64,000 bases of DNA from Candidatus Heimdallarchaeota archaeon LC_2 (GCA_001940725.1 MDVR01000017.1:5915-69914), one strand, 5' to 3'. Shown: positions 16,537 to 26,922, counted from the first letter of the stretch. Notes: generated by a model from the sequence alone, not told the origin. Translations and numbers: made by a program.

Positions 16537-16713
16537 AATTGTAATATAATGATTTCCTTAATAAATCTATTCACTATGGTTTCCTTCTTATTGTACCGAA
16601 TTTTAGGCAAGGAAGTTAATTATGTTAAAGAATGGGAAATTAAAATAATAATGCTCATTTCAATCGAGGTAATGATTAAAATTATATGTAAAAGCGTTTA
16701 TTCCGCCTTGAAA

Positions 16714-17139
16714 TTAAAAATACTCAAATTTTACCCATATTGCAATGCGAATTATTAGGAAGAAACCAATAATTACCAAATTTAATGTATACACCCCCTC
16801 ACCAGAAATTTCAATTTCGCCAATACCATCTGACTCTAATTCAATGAGATAATATCCGGGTTCATCAAATGAAATAGTCTTTTTGTTTGATTGAACTGTT
16901 AATTCAAAATTTTCTAATATGGTTTCCGTTGAATTATTGGTTGTATCAAAATAAGACACATTTAATCTAACTGTACCTGCAATATTTGATTTTATTGTCA
17001 TATCGGGTTGATGTATTTCTATTACAACAGATTTTGGTGTATCAGGAAATAAATCGATAATTTCTGAACTAGCAGTAAAAGGGGTTAGGATGAATAAACT
17101 AGCAATCAATAAGATGTTAATTAATGTCGTAATTTTCAT
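16714..17139 (-). CDS. Secreted membrane-anchored protein linked to the ABC exporter
   Basis: A 141-residue protein with a Sec signal peptide (about 1-24, LINILLIASLFILTPF), a beta-rich extracellular domain with repeated polar strands (about 30-115), and a C-terminal transmembrane helix (LNLVIIGFFLIIRIAIWV). It is the third gene of an operon with an ABC-2-type permease and ATPase, eight bases after the permease. It could be an accessory, substrate-binding or protected surface component. No family is recognised. Confidence 0.6.
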   Translation of the reverse strand: MKITTLINILLIASLFILTPFTASSEIIDLFPDTPKSVVIEIHQPDMTIKSNIAGTVRLNVSYFDTTNNSTETILENFELTVQSNKKTISFDEPGYYLIELESDGIGEIEISGEGVYTLNLVIIGFFLIIRIAIWVKFEYF

Positions 17140-17147
17140 ATATTCAC

Positions 17148-17864
17148 CTATAGCTCCACCTCTTGCTTCTTATGGAAAAAGAAAGCAAAAATAATTAGAA
17201 TTAATCCCAATCCAAATGATAATACAAATGGGACTAATATACTATTACTAGTGAATAATTGTTCACTTCGTAAAACTTTGAATAGAAATGAGTTTTCTCT
17301 CTCATCAATGTTATTAATTAATCCAAATGTTAAAATCACAATAAAAGATGAAAGCTCAGGAAGTGATAAAACCTCCCCCAGTAAGACAGAAATTGAAATA
17401 ATCAATAACGTACTCGATAATGTAAGTAATACAATTTTAAATAAAGTAGACATTGATAAATGCATTCCTCCCATGTAGTTTAAGGTGAAAATGCCTAAAA
17501 TAATTCCTAGAATACCAGTTAGATAAAATACTCCAGCAGATCTAATGAAAAATTTATCTCGATTTACCCCTTGTGTTAGAAAATACCCATAACTACCATC
17601 TTTATTTATCACAGTCCATCTATATGTAATAAAAAATGCACATATAATTGCAAACATCAACTTAGATAAACTGAGAAATGTACTAATCGATTCATATTGG
17701 TTTTCAATTATTATGGAGGATACATTCGCGTTTGTAGCATCAGTTGATTTTGTCTCAAAGAAATAACCAGTTATCCCAAGAATAAATGGAATGAGAATTA
17801 AAAGATACTGACTAGGAAATCTAAAAAATAGATAATTTGAACTGGATCTTTCTTTGTACATCAT
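17148..17864 (-). CDS. ABC-2-type transporter permease
   Basis: A 238-residue protein with six hydrophobic helices, in the pattern of ABC-2 export permeases: an N-terminal helix (YLLILIPFILGITGYF), a large external loop of polar residues, then five helices ending in FVLSFGLGLILIIFAFFFHKKQ. Its start overlaps the ATPase stop by four bases, which makes coupling almost certain. The substrate is not visible from sequence. Confidence 0.7.
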   Translation of the reverse strand: MMYKERSSSNYLFFRFPSQYLLILIPFILGITGYFFETKSTDATNANVSSIIIENQYESISTFLSLSKLMFAIICAFFITYRWTVINKDGSYGYFLTQGVNRDKFFIRSAGVFYLTGILGIILGIFTLNYMGGMHLSMSTLFKIVLLTLSSTLLIISISVLLGEVLSLPELSSFIVILTFGLINNIDERENSFLFKVLRSEQLFTSNSILVPFVLSFGLGLILIIFAFFFHKKQEVEL

Positions 17865-18745
17865 CTTAAGAACTCCTCAATGGTATTTGCAATTTCATCT
17901 ATTTCAGTAATGGATGATATGTTATTTCCATCTTCTTCAAATATATCCAGAACCTTCCACATATTTTTGTCTGGCCTAACTTTAACTGAAATCCCCCTTA
18001 ATGTACTTGCAATTTCACTGTAAATACCAGTTGCATCAAACATCTGTTTAAGTCGGGCATTGTTATCTGTTTTTAATTCATAAAATAGGATCTTTGCATC
18101 TCCTGTATTAATGGATTTTAGTAACTGACCTTCCTTTAACAATATGGTTTCTTTTGCGAAGAGCTGGATTTCATCAATACGATGAGTCGCGAGTATTAAC
18201 TTTGCCTTAGTTTGATGAAGATGATTTGTTAGTAATTTTAGTATGTAATCCCTTGATACAATGTCCAAATAATTTGTGGGTTCATCGAGAATAATTAATT
18301 TTGGATTTCCATGAAATATGCTCATCAAAGCGGCTTTCCGTTGTTGACCTGCTGATAAATGTTTTAGTTTCCATTCTCCTTGTAATCCAAAATTTGATTG
18401 AATATCAATGTTCATTGTTGGTTTACCGTGCCATTGTTCAACTGTTTCCAGCCATTGATCAACTGTTAACTCTGCAGGAAGGAAGGGTTTTTCTGTTACA
18501 ACTCTGATTTCACTAGGGTCAAAATTAAGTTCAATCATTCCATTTGTGGGTTTAATCAAACCAAGCATAAGCCTGATAAGTGTTGTCTTTCCACTCCCGT
18601 TAGGACCGAGCAATCCAAGGGCTGAAGTGTTAGTTTCAAAATCAAGATTATCTATGGCAGCAAGATTTCCAAATTGTTTGGTCAAATTTGAACAAACTAA
18701 ATAAGGTTCGTCTGTATCATTTGAATTACTGTAAACCTCCGCCAC
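17861..18745 (-). CDS. ABC transporter ATP-binding protein
   Basis: A 294-residue nucleotide-binding subunit with Walker A GPNGSGKT (residues 47-54), a degenerate Q-loop region near VVTEKPFLP, signature LSAGQ (130-134), Walker B LIILDEPT (150-157) and a switch His in LATHRID. A C-terminal extension of about 80 residues resembles the regulatory tail of export ATPases of the CcmA/NatA type. First gene of a three-gene export operon with permease and surface protein. Confidence 0.92.
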   Translation of the reverse strand: MAEVYSNSNDTDEPYLVCSNLTKQFGNLAAIDNLDFETNTSALGLLGPNGSGKTTLIRLMLGLIKPTNGMIELNFDPSEIRVVTEKPFLPAELTVDQWLETVEQWHGKPTMNIDIQSNFGLQGEWKLKHLSAGQQRKAALMSIFHGNPKLIILDEPTNYLDIVSRDYILKLLTNHLHQTKAKLILATHRIDEIQLFAKETILLKEGQLLKSINTGDAKILFYELKTDNNARLKQMFDATGIYSEIASTLRGISVKVRPDKNMWKVLDIFEEDGNNISSITEIDEIANTIEEFLR

Positions 18746-18885
18746 CTTATTATCAGCTCTTAAGTTCTGAAATAATAACTCATATTAAGGAATTCGGTTT
18801 TCCATTGTGCAAATCCTTTCAAAATTATTAATATTCAAAATATGTATATTTTCTGAATTTCAAGCCATGAGATAATAATATTGTC

Positions 18886-21800
18886 CTATTTTTCTGCTAT
18901 GATTACGCCATGCTTGTATGCCAATAGTATTAATCTTGCAATCGATTCTGTATTTAATTTCTGATTTTCGTAAAATCTCATGATTTGTCGTATGGTAAAT
19001 GACTTAGTTTCGTCGGGGAAGGAATTTTCAAGTTTCTTAAGAAGAGATATGTTAATTTTCAAATTCCGACTGATCGATCGAATTCTGTTTATTCTGTTTA
19101 AATTTCTGTGATTTATTACCAAGTTTCTCAATAATGAAACTTTGAATTCACTCTTTTCGAATATCTCATGAACCTTACCATCCTCAAGTAAATTACCGTT
19201 ATTCGAACCAGAGAAATAATTTTGGAATTTTTTCTCAACAATTTGTTGTGCCCTTTGAACTTGTTCTAAAATGATATTTGGAGCTTTTATTGAAGATATT
19301 ATTACAATGGTTGAGATTTCACTTTTATGTGAAGTAATTGACATCCCTGATCTTTCAATAGTCTCAAATCCGATTTTTTCGCTCGTGCCGAACTCATTAA
19401 AGAAAGAAGATATTGCAGTAGACATACCAGCAACCAAAGTAGGATTAATATTAAATTGCTCGAATCTTTCTTCATATAACGGAACACCTCCTTTATTCAT
19501 TATAATACACGCCTGAAGACTTAGAATACCTTCAAACTCAGACTTGCCAAATTTTATAGACTCGATAATTGTCCTATATTTTTTATTTCTCCTTCGATTT
19601 ATAACAATATAAACAATTAATCCTACAATACTTAATATTAGCAAAATGAATCCCAATAACGTATATTCTGCTATTAGATCATTTATTTGATTTACAGGAG
19701 ATCCCGTACCTTCGGTTACCTCAGGCAAATCATTTTGATCTAGAAAAACTGATGGACCAGTTCCAAATATACTATTGGAAATTGAAGCCTTGATAGAATC
19801 AATTGATAGAAGATTTTCAGTTTGACCTTTTGCCAAGAATATACTTACTATTCCATTTGCATCACTAATCGCAGATAATGTTAGTTGTGAAGTAACTCCA
19901 TTCTGGTAGCTAACCTGAATTTCAAATTCTAATTCCAAACCTTTTACTGCCCCGCTAACAGGCTCAATTTGATTTAAATTCAATTGATTCAAACTTAACA
20001 GACTATTGTTGAGATCATTTGCGTAAGTTATTCTTGCCGTAATAAAGTATTTTTCACCTTCGACCAGTGTTGGACTTGGTAGTAATTCTATTTCATACGT
20101 ATGTGGTAGAATTTCAACATCAATTATTTTTTCTTGGGATTCAAATCCAGTTCGTGTCAATGTAATAACCCACTGATATTTTCCAGGAAGGATGCCGGTG
20201 TAATCAAAAATTAATTGAAACTCTCCAGTAGACGTCGTCTGAAATATTTGGTAGGTATTTTCTACTTCCTCCCCGTTATCCAATAAAACAATCTCAACAT
20301 TTGCATTTGATATTCCAGTATCGTTTATATTTTTCCAAAAGCTGTTTAAAGTCTCTATGTCAGATTCGAACCTCTTACTTGAAATAATAATTGTTGGAGC
20401 ATTTGTCTCAACAATTAAGGGGCTTGTCACTTTCACTGTTATGCTTGTTGTTAGTAAATTACCTGTAACATCATAAATCTCTAACGTGAAATTATATTTT
20501 CCAAATTCCAGAGCATCTAAGTTAAAGGATATCAATTGATTATTATCCCATGATCCAGCTCCTATCGGTTCACCATCTTGATAAATAATATACGAATCTG
20601 GATTATTATCAAAAACATCAATGATTAATTCATTACCTGTGGAGTTAACAAGGAAATTGATGTCAATAGGTATTTCATTGAAAGTAGGATAGGTTGCATC
20701 TTCCACATTTAAGATTACAGAATTAGATGCTTCATTAAGGGATGTATCCCAAACTATTATTGTAATATTGTAACTTCTTGCTAATAGTGTATGTACAGGA
20801 AATGATATAACATCGAACCATAAACCTGTTTGGACTTGAATACCATTAACATATATTGAATAATTTGCTGGATGGCTATCAAATACATTCCATTCTAAAT
20901 TCGCTACTTCCATTCCTTCTAGTATCTCTAAATTTTCAGGTACTAAGCTAAATGACGGATTAATCACATCTGAAATAAAAATAATAACTGTTGAATTAAT
21001 ATAATTCAGAGAAGCATCATAAACCAGTAAAGTAAGATTGTGAAATCCTCTTTCTAATCCATCAATGTTAACATTTATTGGTAGAAAATTAGCCCAATTC
21101 CCAGTAGCATGAAGGCTATCATTGATTAATAATTTATAATGTGAAAAATCTGTATCATATGCAAACCAAATTGCTTCATTACCTGTTGAACCTTCATTAT
21201 AATTAATATTGTTAGGTGTACTTGAAATAAATGGCTCTGTTGTATCAAATACAGAAACAAATACTGAATCTTCAGAAATGTTACCGAAAACATCTACTAC
21301 AACAAGAGTAAAATTATGAACACCTATTTCTAAATTATCAACTGATATGACAATTTGATAGTCAGATTCAAAAATTATATTATTTTTACCATCAATACTA
21401 TCTATATATACTGTGAAAGTAACATCTTGATCGTCGACGACATTCCAACTTATTATATTTCCCTCTATCCCTTCGGAATAAGAAAAATTATCAGGACCAT
21501 CAATGACAGGTGGGGTTTTAGAGATATCTATCACTGATATATCAATTGAATCAGATATATTATTCAAATTAATATCATATATCGTAATAATAAGTGTATA
21601 ATTCCCTATCTTAAATCCATCTACATTAATATCGATTGAAATTCCTGATATCCAATTTCCGGTAAGAAAATGGGTACCATTTCCAAAAAATAAAGTGTAA
21701 TTTAACGAGTTAAAATCACTTCCAATCCACGATATTGAATTACCTATAGAATCTTGGTTGAATATCAAATCTAAAGGTTGATTAATAATTGGTTGAGTAA

Positions 21801-24800
21801 AATCATTCACTTTTACCCAAACTGAATGAGAATCTGGATTACCAGATTCATCAGCAATAATAATCAAAATAGTGTTATTTCCAATAGGTAAGTCATCGAC
21901 ATTTATTGTAATTGCTGATGTGTTATTCCATGTACCATTTGTGAATATTAAACCATTTACGTAAATACTATAATTTGAAGGATAATTATCATATGCTAAC
22001 CAATTCAACGTGTGATTTAGTTCACCTTGTTCAAATTCGATATTTTCAGGAATGGTATTTATTTTTGGATTATCATTATCAATTACTGTAACTATAATTG
22101 TATCAAATATGAAATTATTAGTCGAATCATAAATATAAATGGTATAAGTATATGAGCCTTTTAACAAACCGTCAATGTATTCTGTTATTATTATCCCATT
22201 GCTCCAATTACTTTGATTAAGTAATACTCCATTTTTGAAGAGACTGTAATTGGTAGGAGAAGAATCTGAAACTTCCCAAAATATTGAATTTCCTGATGAA
22301 CCTTCAGAATATATCAAATCATCCGCTGTTGATAAAATTTGAGGAGAATCGGTTACCGTAACAAAAACTGTATCCACTGAAATATTAGAATCTGTATCAT
22401 TGATACGTATTGTAAAATTGTATAGTCCTATATCCAAGCCATCAATTGTAACATTTATTGCAATTTGATTAACCCATGAACCATTTAGAATTAATACTTC
22501 ATTTCGATAAATTTCATACTTATCATAATTCGAGTCTGAAGCAACCCAAATTAGCTCATTTCCTGAACTATCATTTAAAAATTGGATGTCATCGGGAATC
22601 TGAATAAAAACGGGACTGTCAGCAACAATCACATGTACATAATCCAAAACAAAATTACCGGATACATCATAAAAAATCATTGTATAGTTATATTCACCAG
22701 ATGCTAAACCATCAATGTTTATTGAAATTGGAGCTGAAGAAAACCAATCTCCTAATTGAATTGGACTAGTTTTAAAATATATTATATAATTTTGGGGATG
22801 ATTATCTGTTGCAATCCATTCTAAAGTATTACCAATACTCCCTAATGCATAACTGATATCATCATCAATCGATTGAATTGGAATTTGAGTTAATACTGGA
22901 TTCAATGGATCAGATACTATAATTATAATTGTATTTGAAATTTTATTATTCCCATAATCATTGAATACAAATGTGAAATTATAGACCCCCTGTAATCTTC
23001 CACCCACATTGTAAGTTATCGAAGTTCCTGAGTTCCAATCTCCAAAACCAACAAGACTTCCATTTTGATAAATAAAATAGTTTGCCGGATGGTTATCTGT
23101 AGCTGTCCAACTAACCTGATGAAGATCTGTTATTTCACTATATGATTGATTAGTTGGTGTGTTAGTGAAAAGAGGGATAATTACATCAAATACTGAAACC
23201 CATAATGTACTTGAGTTATAATTTCCATATAAATCAAATATCTGAATTGTGAAGTTATAAACTGCAGCGGATAATCCATCCACATCTATTGAAATGTTAT
23301 TTCCACCAGTCCACGAAAATGTAAGCCCAATTTTAGTACCATTTCTATATAAATCGTATGTACCTTCATGTTTGTCTGTGGCGGTCCAAATAAGTAGATT
23401 ACCGATATCACTTTCAATATATCCAATATTTCCAGATTCTAAAATTATGTCTGGAATAGTTTGATCGGAAACAGTAACCGTAATTGTATCTGAAATTGGA
23501 TTACCAAACTCATCTGTTGCTATAAGTATAAAATCATAAGTCCCAATTGCGAAATTATCAATATTTATCGTTATTGGACTACCTGACAACCAAGTACTAG
23601 ATTCGACAATAACTGAATTAATTGTGATCTGATAAGTACCAGGATTATTGTCAGTTACTTTCCATGTCAATTCATTACCAGTTGAATCCTCGATATAATT
23701 TGAAATATCTCCGGGACTTAGAGAAATTATTGGATTTGTAAGATCAAGAACAATAACATATGATCTATATTGGATTTTGTAACCCGAGGTATCATTAATT
23801 ACAATTGTATAGTTATATATCCCTAGAGCTAATCCATTCAAACTATAAGTAATATTCTCCAGATTATTCCAAAATCCTGAAGATTGTTGAATATCATTTT
23901 CCCAAATAACGAATTTATCTGGAGAATAAATATCGGGTAATTTTGATGAATTCCAAGTAATTACCTGTCCAGTTGACCCTTCATTTAGTGTAATATTACC
24001 TGGAAGATAAGTGAAAGAAGTAATGAATGGATCATCATCAACTCTTAGTATAACTGAATCTGATCTGAAATTTCCTGTAGTATCATAAATAGTCAAAATT
24101 AAATCATAAAAACCCGGATTCAAGCCATCAATATTTAGAGTGATGTCGTTATTATCTGTCCATAATCCTGAAGTAACAAATGATCCATTTCTGTGTAATT
24201 CGTAATAATCCGGATGTAGATCACTTGGAGTCCATGTGACAGTATTTGATTCTGTTGCCTCTGTATAATTTGTATCAAGAGGAATTGCGATATAAATGGG
24301 TAGAGCAGTATCGACAACAATTGCATAAGCTGTATCTACAGCAAAATTACCTGAAGTATCATTCACAACAATTGTGACGTTGTAAATTCCTACTGCCAAT
24401 CCACTCACATCTGCAATTAGGGTACTCGACGAGGTATACGACCCTGAGGCAATCACAACCCCTTCATTATAAATTACATATTTATCTTCTTGGATTTCAT
24501 CTGATGCCTTCCAAGTTATCTTTTTTAGTCCTGTTGCACCTTCACTAAAAGTTAGATTATTTGGAGTGGATGTGAAAATCGGTGCAGTTGTATCTGCATT
24601 TGGTGAAATAGGTGGGTTGGTAGAGATTGAAAAAGAATTTAAAGATGAAATATCTTTTATAACTTGGTTTATGACTTCTTTTTTTCCAATTGCAGGGTTT
24701 TTATTTTCTTTAGAAAATTTATTTTTGTCTGAAACACTTGTACTAATAATTTTTACTGATTTAGTTTGCAAAGATGAATTTTGTAATTGGTTATCAAGCT

Positions 24801-24885
24801 TTTTATTTGATTCAGCCAAAGTTATGACAGATGATAACCCCATAGATATTACTAACGATAGTAATATCATCATCTTAAAATTCAT
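18886..24885 (-). CDS. Giant surface protein: Ig-like repeats, membrane span, cytoplasmic longin-like domain
   Basis: A 1999-residue protein in one intact frame. It has a signal peptide (about 1-24), a Ser/Asn/Lys-rich segment, then about 15 tandem repeats of roughly 92 residues (about 95-1475). The repeat consensus is ..P..F.EGS.GN.I.W.A.D..P..Y.IY.NG......W......I..N.DGL..G.YN.T....D..GN....., which suggests a beta-sandwich like HYR/Ig modules. Two further beta domains follow (to about 1735), then one membrane helix (about 1739-1761) with RRRNKK as stop-transfer. The last 225 residues are cytoplasmic: a longin/roadblock-like domain (ILSLQACIIMNKGGVPLYEE...) and a helical tail. That whole region is homologous to the free protein at 25040-25744. 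It is a candidate receptor or adhesin that talks to trafficking-type machinery. Confidence 0.88.
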   Translation of the reverse strand: MNFKMMILLSLVISMGLSSVITLAESNKKLDNQLQNSSLQTKSVKIISTSVSDKNKFSKENKNPAIGKKEVINQVIKDISSLNSFSISTNPPISPNADTTAPIFTSTPNNLTFSEGATGLKKITWKASDEIQEDKYVIYNEGVVIASGSYTSSSTLIADVSGLAVGIYNVTIVVNDTSGNFAVDTAYAIVVDTALPIYIAIPLDTNYTEATESNTVTWTPSDLHPDYYELHRNGSFVTSGLWTDNNDITLNIDGLNPGFYDLILTIYDTTGNFRSDSVILRVDDDPFITSFTYLPGNITLNEGSTGQVITWNSSKLPDIYSPDKFVIWENDIQQSSGFWNNLENITYSLNGLALGIYNYTIVINDTSGYKIQYRSYVIVLDLTNPIISLSPGDISNYIEDSTGNELTWKVTDNNPGTYQITINSVIVESSTWLSGSPITINIDNFAIGTYDFILIATDEFGNPISDTITVTVSDQTIPDIILESGNIGYIESDIGNLLIWTATDKHEGTYDLYRNGTKIGLTFSWTGGNNISIDVDGLSAAVYNFTIQIFDLYGNYNSSTLWVSVFDVIIPLFTNTPTNQSYSEITDLHQVSWTATDNHPANYFIYQNGSLVGFGDWNSGTSITYNVGGRLQGVYNFTFVFNDYGNNKISNTIIIIVSDPLNPVLTQIPIQSIDDDISYALGSIGNTLEWIATDNHPQNYIIYFKTSPIQLGDWFSSAPISINIDGLASGEYNYTMIFYDVSGNFVLDYVHVIVADSPVFIQIPDDIQFLNDSSGNELIWVASDSNYDKYEIYRNEVLILNGSWVNQIAINVTIDGLDIGLYNFTIRINDTDSNISVDTVFVTVTDSPQILSTADDLIYSEGSSGNSIFWEVSDSSPTNYSLFKNGVLLNQSNWSNGIIITEYIDGLLKGSYTYTIYIYDSTNNFIFDTIIVTVIDNDNPKINTIPENIEFEQGELNHTLNWLAYDNYPSNYSIYVNGLIFTNGTWNNTSAITINVDDLPIGNNTILIIIADESGNPDSHSVWVKVNDFTQPIINQPLDLIFNQDSIGNSISWIGSDFNSLNYTLFFGNGTHFLTGNWISGISIDINVDGFKIGNYTLIITIYDINLNNISDSIDISVIDISKTPPVIDGPDNFSYSEGIEGNIISWNVVDDQDVTFTVYIDSIDGKNNIIFESDYQIVISVDNLEIGVHNFTLVVVDVFGNISEDSVFVSVFDTTEPFISSTPNNINYNEGSTGNEAIWFAYDTDFSHYKLLINDSLHATGNWANFLPINVNIDGLERGFHNLTLLVYDASLNYINSTVIIFISDVINPSFSLVPENLEILEGMEVANLEWNVFDSHPANYSIYVNGIQVQTGLWFDVISFPVHTLLARSYNITIIVWDTSLNEASNSVILNVEDATYPTFNEIPIDINFLVNSTGNELIIDVFDNNPDSYIIYQDGEPIGAGSWDNNQLISFNLDALEFGKYNFTLEIYDVTGNLLTTSITVKVTSPLIVETNAPTIIISSKRFESDIETLNSFWKNINDTGISNANVEIVLLDNGEEVENTYQIFQTTSTGEFQLIFDYTGILPGKYQWVITLTRTGFESQEKIIDVEILPHTYEIELLPSPTLVEGEKYFITARITYANDLNNSLLSLNQLNLNQIEPVSGAVKGLELEFEIQVSYQNGVTSQLTLSAISDANGIVSIFLAKGQTENLLSIDSIKASISNSIFGTGPSVFLDQNDLPEVTEGTGSPVNQINDLIAEYTLLGFILLILSIVGLIVYIVINRRRNKKYRTIIESIKFGKSEFEGILSLQACIIMNKGGVPLYEERFEQFNINPTLVAGMSTAISSFFNEFGTSEKIGFETIERSGMSITSHKSEISTIVIISSIKAPNIILEQVQRAQQIVEKKFQNYFSGSNNGNLLEDGKVHEIFEKSEFKVSLLRNLVINHRNLNRINRIRSISRNLKINISLLKKLENSFPDETKSFTIRQIMRFYENQKLNTESIARLILLAYKHGVIIAEK

Positions 24886-25039
24886 TTTTTGATGTCCTAC
24901 ATAATGAAAATAGCTTCCTACTATTTAAATAATTAAGATATTTCACATATAATTACAAAATATTAATTCAAATATGAGTTGCTGTTTTTTTAATACTTAA
25001 GCTATGAGGATAAAAAATCCGCATTATTAATTTAATGAG

Positions 25040-25744
25040 CTATTGCTTATTTTGTTGATACTGTATTAATTTATGTTTATAAGCTAAAATAATCAGATTT
25101 GAGATGAGTTTATCTTCTAACTTTTTCGATTCAAAATGAGAAACAATTTGATTAAGGGTTACTAAATTTTGTCCTATTGGTAATTGATCAAATATTTCTT
25201 TTAATGAACCGAGATTAAATCGCAGATTTGGACCTATACTTCTTTCATACCTAACATTTGTAATGCGATCGATATCAAGTAGCAATTTTTTCTTGATACC
25301 CAATTTAAAATCGGATTCATCAAACGTTTGATAAACAATATCCGGATTTAAAAATTCTCTTGATCGATCTGTACCATCGAATTTCACCCTATAGATATCA
25401 TCTAAACGTTTTTGTGATTTCTGAATCTGACCAATAAGAATCTCTGGGAGGTCATCATCTGAAACAATAATAAAAGATGACAAATTGGTTTTGAATGATG
25501 ACATTGTCAACCCTGATTTTTTTAGGGTCTCATATCCATATTTGCCATCTGAACTGAATTCATCCATGTACATTGATAATGCAGAGGATACACCTGCAAC
25601 AAGAGTTGGCTCAAAATCAAAAGAATTATCAAATGAGAAACTATCTAATCTATCTTCAAAAACTGGAATACCGGCTTTTGACATAATGATAATTGCCTGG
25701 ATTGATAATAATCCTTCCCCTTCTGATTTTTCGTCTACAGACAT
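25040..25744 (-). CDS. Free-standing longin/roadblock-like protein, paralogue of the giant protein's tail
   Basis: A 234-residue soluble protein. Residues about 10-120 show the beta-beta-alpha-beta-beta-beta-alpha order of the longin/roadblock group (LLSIQAIIIMSKAGIPVFEDRL, PTLVAGVSSALSMYMDEF). Residues 120-234 are a helical region conserved with the giant protein: SDFKLGIKKKLLLDIDRI...GSLKEIFDQLP...ILAYKHKLI. It lies 155 bases upstream of that gene on the same strand. Since such folds pair as dimers, it may heterodimerise with the receptor tail or compete for a common GTPase or partner. Confidence 0.8.
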   Translation of the reverse strand: MSVDEKSEGEGLLSIQAIIIMSKAGIPVFEDRLDSFSFDNSFDFEPTLVAGVSSALSMYMDEFSSDGKYGYETLKKSGLTMSSFKTNLSSFIIVSDDDLPEILIGQIQKSQKRLDDIYRVKFDGTDRSREFLNPDIVYQTFDESDFKLGIKKKLLLDIDRITNVRYERSIGPNLRFNLGSLKEIFDQLPIGQNLVTLNQIVSHFESKKLEDKLISNLIILAYKHKLIQYQQNKQ

Positions 25745-25914
25745 ATTCTTTACAACTATGTTATTATAAATATTAAGTGAGGAAATATATAACTATTCAC
25801 CTTTCTACAGGTCGATTACGTCATTTTCAAATTTAATTTGTTAAATCAGTCAAATGTCAAATAATAAGCCATTATTACAAAGATTGAATTCAGTTCTATT
25901 ATCTTGGAATTTTC

Positions 25915-26451
25915 TTATTTATTTTTTGGCATTCGTAGAAATTTATCTGTCCAAATACCCGCAAGAACAAAAAAATTGGCAAATATTAAAGCATAGAAGG
26001 CCAAACCAAGTTTTGATACATAATCAACATATTCCAAAGAAAATATTGTATTAAGTGATAAAGTATTAAATTTTAAAATCTCTATCGCTGCAAATGAAGC
26101 ACTTCCAATTGCAATTGTGGAGTTTAATCTTACCTTTTCAAATTGTAATGGTCTATTAAAATGATAAATTGATATATTGAATGTTGTGAATATTATACTC
26201 ATCAATTCCAATATGAATAATCTCCGACCTGCATCAGGAGCTAATGAATATATATCTAATAAATGCAACCTCACTAATGATTCTCCTAATAAAATTATTT
26301 GTGGGCTAAATAATGCGATAATATAATTCATTACTGCCAAAATAAATGCATATTTTGCATACCGTAAATTCTTCTTTTGGATTTCTGTAAGAAAATCATC
26401 AAACTCATCATTATATTCCGATGAATTGATTGTATCTTCTTGCTGAGACAT
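25915..26451 (-). CDS. Multi-pass membrane protein, unknown function
   Basis: A 178-residue protein starting MSQQEDTINSSEYNDEFDDFLTEIQKK with an acidic soluble head, then four or five hydrophobic helices. No family is recognised. It is on the same strand as the longin-like genes, so a link with them is possible but unproven. Confidence 0.6.
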   Translation of the reverse strand: MSQQEDTINSSEYNDEFDDFLTEIQKKNLRYAKYAFILAVMNYIIALFSPQIILLGESLVRLHLLDIYSLAPDAGRRLFILELMSIIFTTFNISIYHFNRPLQFEKVRLNSTIAIGSASFAAIEILKFNTLSLNTIFSLEYVDYVSKLGLAFYALIFANFFVLAGIWTDKFLRMPKNK

Positions 26452-26697
26452 TCGTAATTATACATTATTCTTCTTCATTAATTACGCCTTCGCTTAGTTT
26501 ATTATGTAATTGTAAGGAATTAATTAATTTCTAACTTGAAATCACACTTTCTTAATTAATAATCAGATATCTTTTTGCTAGAAATAAGTTATCAAAACAA
26601 AAATATTAAAGATAAAGGTTTGAAAGTGAAAAAATTTGGAATTTCATACTTATCTACAATAATAAGGAATAATTTATTGTCTACCAATTAAAAATAA

Positions 26698-26922
26698 ATA
26701 TATAAAAATTATAAAAGAGCTGTTTCTCCAGTTATAGAGATTGTTTTACTTATTGCTTTTACTGTGGTCGCGGCTAGTGTAGTTTGGATTATTACTTCTG
26801 GGGTGATTGATTCTGATACAACGGAATTAGTACTCGAAAGTTCAAATTTTCGAAAAAGTATATATGAACAAAAAAATCATATAATTAATATACTTTGTAA
26901 AAGAATATTTATTGCCCATTAA
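26698..26922 (+). pseudogene. Archaeal type IV pilin N-terminal remnant
   Basis: In one frame the sequence reads YKNYKRAVSPVIEIVLLI, then AFTVVAASVVWIITSG and a short unrelated tail ending at TAA 26920. KRAVSPVIE plus a hydrophobic stretch is the class III signal peptide and N-terminal helix of archaeal pilins (the RAVSPVI motif). No ATG, GTG or TTG starts the frame: a TAA at 26695 is followed directly by ATA. The protein is also much shorter than a pilin. The likely reading is a decayed pilin gene. The ORF is too short and start-less to be found by standard gene callers. Confidence 0.6.

Noticed and set aside
16549..16758. 69-residue rightward ORF between adaA and the surface protein gene
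   Set aside because: Low-complexity A/T-driven codon content, no motif, no ribosome site, and its end overlaps the well-supported leftward surface protein gene.
18886..24885. Giant gene as a frameshift-assembled chimera
   Set aside because: The repeat phase, domain order and reading frame are continuous over 6 kb without any interruption, so a single protein is the simplest reading.
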